Source: Clostridiales bacterium UBA7273 (GTDB lineage Bacteria > Bacillota > Clostridia > Oscillospirales > Oscillospiraceae). Taken from it: 10,959 bases of DNA. Both the position numbers and the translations under genes were made by a program. The stretch lies in NCBI GenBank assembly GCA_002472405.1, contig DKRV01000044.1, positions 1 to 10,959 of the forward strand, given 5' to 3'. The notes beneath the pieces are model-generated. The model was not told the origin of the DNA, made no database searches, and was given only the letters and a program-made list of their open reading frames with translations. How positions within the stretch are numbered: position 1 is the first letter of the stretch; the number at the start of each line of letters is the position of its first letter. Below, in pieces: positions 6,530 through 10,959 of this stretch.

Positions 6530-9500
6530 ATGGCAAACGATTGGAGAAACGAATACATAACCAAGCTTACAGGCGGCGCAAACAATTCAACGTTGAATAA
6601 TTCTTCGGGAGATTGGCGGCAGAAAGCGCTGAATACCATACAGGCAGAGCAGGAGAAAGCGGAAAAGAAGCGCAAAGCGGATGCATTGATGGCCAAAGCC
6701 TCAAGCGTGCTCACGCCGGATCCGATATATGACTACACCGGAGCTTCGAAGAAAAAGACGAAAACGCCCACTCCGCAAATAAACGCCGACAAGAGCAGCG
6801 TGATAAACCTCGGTTTAGGCCCGTTGTCGAGCGAAGCGGTGAGCGAGGGCGTTGCCAGCGGCAAGTTTAAAGCTGAGACCGACAAGAACGGGAAAACCAC
6901 GGTTTCCAACAACCCCAATTTTGAGACACCGGCGAAGAAAGCGCAAATAATTGACGCAACGGATCGGATCAGCCCGAATGCACCGCGAAAGACAAACTGG
7001 GGCAAGCTCCTTAAGGGAACAGTGAAAAAAGGACTCGGCCAGAGTGCCGAGTCACTGATAACGATACCGGACGAATTGCTCGGCGGCTTTGCGCAGGAAG
7101 CATGGTACATGTTCGGCCTTGATAAGCTGGGCGAAAAAATATGGGGGAATGATCTCAACCCTCTTTCCGCGCTAAGGGAGGACGTGAGCCGAAACAACGC
7201 GCTTGACAACGAATACTTTGCGGATGCCGCAGGGACGAGCAAATTTGCACAGAAGGTCGATGAATACGGCACGGCAACGATTGCGGCACTGCCGCAACTG
7301 CTTGCAGCGTTTATGACGGGCGGCACATCTCTGGCAGCAAGCGCCACGGCGAGCACGGAGACGCTCAGCCGACAGGCTGCACAGTCGGTTGCAAAAGGCT
7401 GGTCACAGGTGCAGGGCATGCTCGGAAACAGTGCGAGAACCATGCTTAAGAACCCCAACTATCAGACGAGCTTCCTTATGGAAGCCGGCAACGCATACAA
7501 CGAGGCGGTGAACGACGGCGCAAGCGAAGCCGAAGCAACACTCTATGCTCTTACATACGGCGCTTTTTCCGCAATGATTGAGGTCGGCGGCGCGGATGAG
7601 GCATTGGGCGGCATTCAGAAATTGCCGATACAGCTCAGAGACGCAATAGAAAAGGGCGAAAAGAACGGCGTTATGATGTGGGTAAAAAACGCCGTTGAAG
7701 AAGGCATGGAGGAAGTGCAGCAGGGAGCTATCGGGAGAGCATTCAAGGGAATGTACGGCGAGGACGTGCCCATATACTCGGAGAATGACGACAACGCGAT
7801 AATAAATCCCGGAGCTATGAAGGACGACTTCATGGGTGGCCTTGTTGTCGGCGGTGTACTCTCCGGCGGCACGGCTGCCGTCAGAAAGGGAGCGCAGGGC
7901 GCACAAACGCTTGCACGCAACGAGACGCTCAGACGAACGTTTGACGGATACCAGAGAAACCTCGTAGAGATCGGCCTGAAACAACCGGAGGGAAGCCGTG
8001 CAAACGAGCTTGCAAAGGAATACAACACTCAGCTGAACGAGACGTCAAAGCCGCTGAGCGGGAGACAGACGGCAAAGCTCTATGATTCCATCATGGACGC
8101 AAGGGAAAACCGGAGCGAAATCAATGCCATAAACGAGGATGTCATAGGACAGGCAATGGATATGCCGGAGGGAAGCCGGGCGCACACGCTTGCCGACAGC
8201 CTAAGAACAAAACAGCTCGAGGGAGAAGAGATCACTTCCAACGAAATGGAGAAGCTCCGCCAGGCGATGAACGAGAAGGAAGAGGTTCTTCCGCTTGTCA
8301 GCAGCGAAGAATACGACACGGCGCAGAAGTTCAAAGCGGACTATGCGCAGGCATACGATGACGGTCTCATTTCGGAGAGTGCAATCTACGACGCGGCGAT
8401 AAGCATAACGGAAGGCCGTACCGAAGCGGAAGCAGCCGAGACGATAGTGGAAGAAATAGAGCGCAGCGCAAATAAAAAGATCCGCGATAACTTCCGAAAC
8501 GAAATAAGAGACGGAACAATATCCGGAGATGAGATTAACACATACAGCAAAGCCGTTGCAAGCGGAATGGCAATGGACAAGGCAATCAGGCTTGCAGATC
8601 TTACTATTGAGGAGAGGATAGACAATGAAGCAGGAAAACAGAGTACTGACGCAGGCATGGGACGGCAGCCCGATATGGGTGCCGGAGAGCAGGCTGGAAG
8701 AGTACACGAGGACACAGGCAGAGCTGAAGAAAACAAACGGACAGAGCGAAGCAGCAAGGGAGCTGAGCGAAAAGATATTCCGAAAGCTGACCGAATCTCG
8801 AGCAAAGAAGCAGGACTGAGAAACGGCACAGACGCAAAGAACCTTGAGGTCATATCCGAGGAGAGACTGCATCCGGCAACGCAGAGGATAATGAAAGCAT
8901 TCTCCTCGGCGGCAAACGGCATAACTGCGGTGAAGGGCAGATTTGAGACCCGACACGGAACAATACAGGGAGTTACCACGGCCGACGGCAAGGTCATATT
9001 CCGCACGGACACGGCATACGGGCAGGAGGCAATACTGCTGCACGAATGCGGGCACCTTTACATCAGAGACGACAGCTCGCTGAAAGCGGCGCTCAAAGAC
9101 GCATGCACGGAGGCTATGACCGAAAATGAGCTCAGAGAGCTTTCGGTGAAATACGGCTCACTGTGGCAGGGACTTATGAACGAGAGCATGACGGAGGATG
9201 AATTCCTCGACATGATGCTTGAGGAGATCTACTGCGACGCACTGGCAGGAATAGACCGCATACGCGCAAGGGGCGCAGGAAAGCTCACAGAGGCCGTCAG
9301 AAGCGTATTTGAGCAGGAGACCGGCATAGATGTTGACGCGCTGCTAAACGATGTCGAGACCGCGAAAACGGAAGCCAAAACCGAGACGGCAAAAGCCCCG
9401 GCGAAGGAGACGAGAAACAACGGACCGCCCAAACACAGCGTAGAGGATCTTCCGGACGGTAAAAAATATGTTCGCGCCGACCGTCAGGTCATTTTCGGAA

Positions 9501-10959
9501 ATGACCCCGAGGTGTGGAGCGAACAGCTTGAAAACTATATAAACGGCAAGATCCGCCGAGGACAGGACGTGCAGCTCACGACCGAGGACGGCGATGTGCT
9601 TACGCTTACAAAGGACACTGCCGGAAAGGTTTCGTCACGCTACAAGGACGGGCGAACCATGAGCGACGAAGCGTTTGAACGAAAGGTTTCGGCAGGAGCA
9701 CACATTGATGAGCTCGCACAGGTTTCGACGCGCGGCAAAAAGATAACGGCCGATACAGACGGCCGGCACGGAAACATGGCAAGCGGAGGCTGGAATTACC
9801 GAACTGCGTATTTCAGAGACTTTGACGGAACATATTACAGATGCATCATCTCTGTTTCGATTGGCAAAAATGGCAACGCTGTTTACAATATCGGTGAAAT
9901 GGAAGAAAGAAGCTTCCCCACTGCGCGAAAAGCGCTTAGCGGCTCTTCCGCAAAAAGCGGCGCTCTGGGCAGGGAAACTTCTTTCGAGAGTAGTATACGC
10001 AATTTGGATGATGATGTCAAGTCGCAATACTCCATAGACGATGATCTCCCGATAAATCTACAGCTTGTACTGAACGGCGACTTTGAGAGCAGGAACAACG
10101 AGGTGCACATAGGAACGACCTCAAACTTCCTGACAAATGTCATAGGCGCGGAGGCGCTGGAACTGTATATGCCGGCAGAGAAGGCATACAGAGCCATGGC
10201 AACGGAGGAAAAGGCCATATTCGACGGCAAGCAGACAGGCGAGGGCATAAACTATCACGGACTTGATGTTGACGGCCTTGTGAACATCCTGAAAGCCTCG
10301 GAAGAGCCGATCGCAGCGTTTGCGGACACGGCGACACCCGACAACAAAAGAGAAAACCGCATAGTGCTTGTCACGGATGTGGAAGCAGAAGGCGGTCTGG
10401 GAGTCGTTATTGAAGAAGTCGATACAAAAGCCCGAGTAAACGGAAACCGCATCAAGGCCAATAAGGCAATCACGGTTTATACGAAGAGCAATGTCAGCTC
10501 GGCGATACAGGAAGCGGCAGCGGACGGCCGCATTCTGTATTTAGACGAAAAAAGAAGCCAGGCACATCTTGCGGTAAGGAAGGGTGCCAATTACCCAACG
10601 GCCGCAAGGAAAGCTGACTTCACAGATAATATACGCAGATTCTGGGCAAATGTCAAGTGGAAAAAGTCGGGGAAAACAAATTTCACGGCGCAGGGCAATA
10701 CAAACGAGCTGCCGGAATGGAAAAAGAGGCTTGCGGAATTTTCCGAAAGATACTCTGCCGAGGACGAAGGACTGAGAGTCAGGGCAGAAAAAATGTCGCA
10801 GAATACGCTGAAGGAGCGGCTTGCAAGAGTTGAGGGGCTTATACACGGGTACGAGATGAGCGAAAACCTCACGGAGCGGGCGCAGGAGGAGCTTGAGACG
10901 CTGCGGCACAATCGGGAGATCTACAAGGAAGCAATCGAGAAAAAGAAGCAGAAGGCAAA
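6530..10959 (+). CDS. Giant polyvalent virion protein, 3'-truncated
   Basis: This frame runs without a stop from ATG 6530 (site CAGGAGAGG, 6517-6525) to the window end, at least 1,476 residues. Hydrophobic or amphipathic segments lie at about 248-275, 315-360 (FLMEAGNAYNEA, then GASEAEATLYALTYGAF) and 434-450. Two related helical repeats start at residues 485 and 545. A charged linker spans about 695-775. A zincin domain follows with HECGH at 838-842 and a downstream EEIYCDA (898-904) offering the third metal ligand. Residues about 970-1125 (from SVEDLPDGKKYVRADRQVIF, with GRHGNMASGGW in the middle) resemble the LPD3 domain class. Residues about 1192-1345 (HIGTTSNFLTNVIG, NYHGLDVDGLVNILK, EPIAAFAD, RILYLDEKR) resemble MuF-C nuclease-like domains. 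The C-terminus is coiled coil. Such multidomain proteins are thought to be injected with phage DNA; the domain calls come from pattern memory. Confidence 0.75.
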   Translation, partial: MANDWRNEYITKLTGGANNSTLNNSSGDWRQKALNTIQAEQEKAEKKRKADALMAKASSVLTPDPIYDYTGASKKKTKTPTPQINADKSSVINLGLGPLSSEAVSEGVASGKFKAETDKNGKTTVSNNPNFETPAKKAQIIDATDRISPNAPRKTNWGKLLKGTVKKGLGQSAESLITIPDELLGGFAQEAWYMFGLDKLGEKIWGNDLNPLSALREDVSRNNALDNEYFADAAGTSKFAQKVDEYGTATIAALPQLLAAFMTGGTSLAASATASTETLSRQAAQSVAKGWSQVQGMLGNSARTMLKNPNYQTSFLMEAGNAYNEAVNDGASEAEATLYALTYGAFSAMIEVGGADEALGGIQKLPIQLRDAIEKGEKNGVMMWVKNAVEEGMEEVQQGAIGRAFKGMYGEDVPIYSENDDNAIINPGAMKDDFMGGLVVGGVLSGGTAAVRKGAQGAQTLARNETLRRTFDGYQRNLVEIGLKQPEGSRANELAKEYNTQLNETSKPLSGRQTAKLYDSIMDARENRSEINAINEDVIGQAMDMPEGSRAHTLADSLRTKQLEGEEITSNEMEKLRQAMNEKEEVLPLVSSEEYDTAQKFKADYAQAYDDGLISESAIYDAAISITEGRTEAEAAETIVEEIERSANKKIRDNFRNEIRDGTISGDEINTYSKAVASGMAMDKAIRLADLTIEERIDNEAGKQSTDAGMGRQPDMGAGEQAGRVHEDTGRAEENKRTERSSKGAERKDIPKADRISSKEAGLRNGTDAKNLEVISEERLHPATQRIMKAFSSAANGITAVKGRFETRHGTIQGVTTADGKVIFRTDTAYGQEAILLHECGHLYIRDDSSLKAALKDACTEAMTENELRELSVKYGSLWQGLMNESMTEDEFLDMMLEEIYCDALAGIDRIRARGAGKLTEAVRSVFEQETGIDVDALLNDVETAKTEAKTETAKAPAKETRNNGPPKHSVEDLPDGKKYVRADRQVIFGNDPEVWSEQLENYINGKIRRGQDVQLTTEDGDVLTLTKDTAGKVSSRYKDGRTMSDEAFERKVSAGAHIDELAQVSTRGKKITADTDGRHGNMASGGWNYRTAYFRDFDGTYYRCIISVSIGKNGNAVYNIGEMEERSFPTARKALSGSSAKSGALGRETSFESSIRNLDDDVKSQYSIDDDLPINLQLVLNGDFESRNNEVHIGTTSNFLTNVIGAEALELYMPAEKAYRAMATEEKAIFDGKQTGEGINYHGLDVDGLVNILKASEEPIAAFADTATPDNKRENRIVLVTDVEAEGGLGVVIEEVDTKARVNGNRIKANKAITVYTKSNVSSAIQEAAADGRILYLDEKRSQAHLAVRKGANYPTAARKADFTDNIRRFWANVKWKKSGKTNFTAQGNTNELPEWKKRLAEFSERYSAEDEGLRVRAEKMSQNTLKERLARVEGLIHGYEMSENLTERAQEELETLRHNREIYKEAIEKKKQKA
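7985..7998 (+). repeat. Helical-repeat signature, copy 1
   Basis: CCGGAGGGAAGCCG encodes the start of PEGSRANELA (residues 486-495 of the giant protein). An identical 14-base run occurs exactly 180 bases (60 codons) later, marking an internal protein repeat of the form PEGSRA-LA...SG. Confidence 0.7.
8165..8178 (+). repeat. Helical-repeat signature, copy 2
   Basis: This is the second copy of the 14-base run, here encoding PEGSRAHTLA (residues 546-555). The following residues (LEGEEITSNEMEKLRQA) parallel those after copy 1 (LNETSKPLSGRQTAKLYD), supporting a repeated helical unit rather than a chance match. Confidence 0.7.
8625..8819 (+). CDS. Nested 64-aa gene inside giant ORF
   Basis: A 64-residue frame in the +1 register relative to the giant gene. 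ATG 8625 is preceded by GAGGAGAGG (8609-8617), a good ribosome-binding site. The protein starts MKQENRVLTQAWDGSPIWVP and continues as a charged amphipathic helix to RAKKQD. It has two Trp residues in a compact hydrophobic segment (AWDGSPIWVPE), unlike random overlap translations. Its codons (CTG, ACG, CCG, AAG, GAG, AGC, ATA, AGG) match the neighbouring genes. In the same bases the giant frame encodes a low-complexity Gly/Glu/Arg/Ser-rich linker, suggesting that the nested frame is the more constrained one. I do not recognise a family or function. It could be a small regulator or virion factor, or the remnant of an independent gene between two fused genes. Confidence 0.55.
   Translation: MKQENRVLTQAWDGSPIWVPESRLEEYTRTQAELKKTNGQSEAARELSEKIFRKLTESRAKKQD

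Noticed and set aside
7403..9055. Several long - strand frames opposite the giant gene
   Set aside because: They are Ser/Leu/Cys/Phe-rich antisense readings with no recognisable domain, and overlap one another in different frames. The window otherwise has single-direction organisation.
9822..10037. 71-codon + strand frame inside the giant gene
   Set aside because: It overlaps a domain-containing part of the giant frame (LPD3-like), and its sequence looks like an out-of-frame reading. This contrasts with the nested gene at 8625, where the long frame is disordered.

Overview
This window looks like part of the late (structural and lysis) region of a tailed phage or prophage with a short-tailed (podovirus-like) particle. 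The host is probably a gut-type Clostridia bacterium. The host inference rests on strong Shine-Dalgarno sites of the GGAGG type, on tail-protein motifs I recall from Firmicutes phages (blocks such as TFHDKSGAPVTGT, STNPVQNKVV and GNWTYRKWSNG), and on a TcdE/phage_holin_4-type holin. All convincing genes lie on the + strand, with short gaps or small overlaps, as expected of one late transcript. I see no tRNA, rRNA, CRISPR array, insertion sequence, integrase or attachment site.

Layout. Positions 1-2020 hold four small tail or receptor-binding genes: a 5'-truncated tail repeat protein, a 253-residue fibre/tip protein, an 85-residue accessory protein and a second tail repeat protein. The last of these appears to have lost its proper C-terminus through a frame disruption near 1900-1922. 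Positions 2024-3278 are the lysis cassette: a CHAP endolysin with a credible internal in-frame start for its C-terminal domain, followed by a holin. A perfect 9-bp hairpin (3288-3312) separates the holin from the next gene. Positions 3327-6516 encode a beta-rich tail nozzle/stabilisation-type protein, a small 113-residue protein and a 334-residue internal-virion-like protein with a peptidoglycan-binding-like motif. From 6530 to the window end runs one uninterrupted reading frame of at least 1,476 codons.

The giant protein matches what is known as a phage polyvalent protein. It has hydrophobic N-terminal segments, helical repeats, an HExxH zincin domain, a segment resembling the LPD3 class, and a segment resembling the MuF C-terminal (MuF-C) nuclease-like class, then a coiled coil. 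My inference is that it is packaged in the capsid and delivered with the DNA, acting in early infection or in conflict with the host. The family calls are from memory of sequence patterns and have not been checked by profile search.

The most interesting signal is a 64-codon gene (8625-8819) nested in the +1 frame inside the low-complexity linker just before the zincin domain. It has its own ribosome-binding site, ordinary codon use and a globular-looking sequence, whereas the host frame there is disordered. It may be an overprinted small gene, or the remnant of a three-gene arrangement that became fused.
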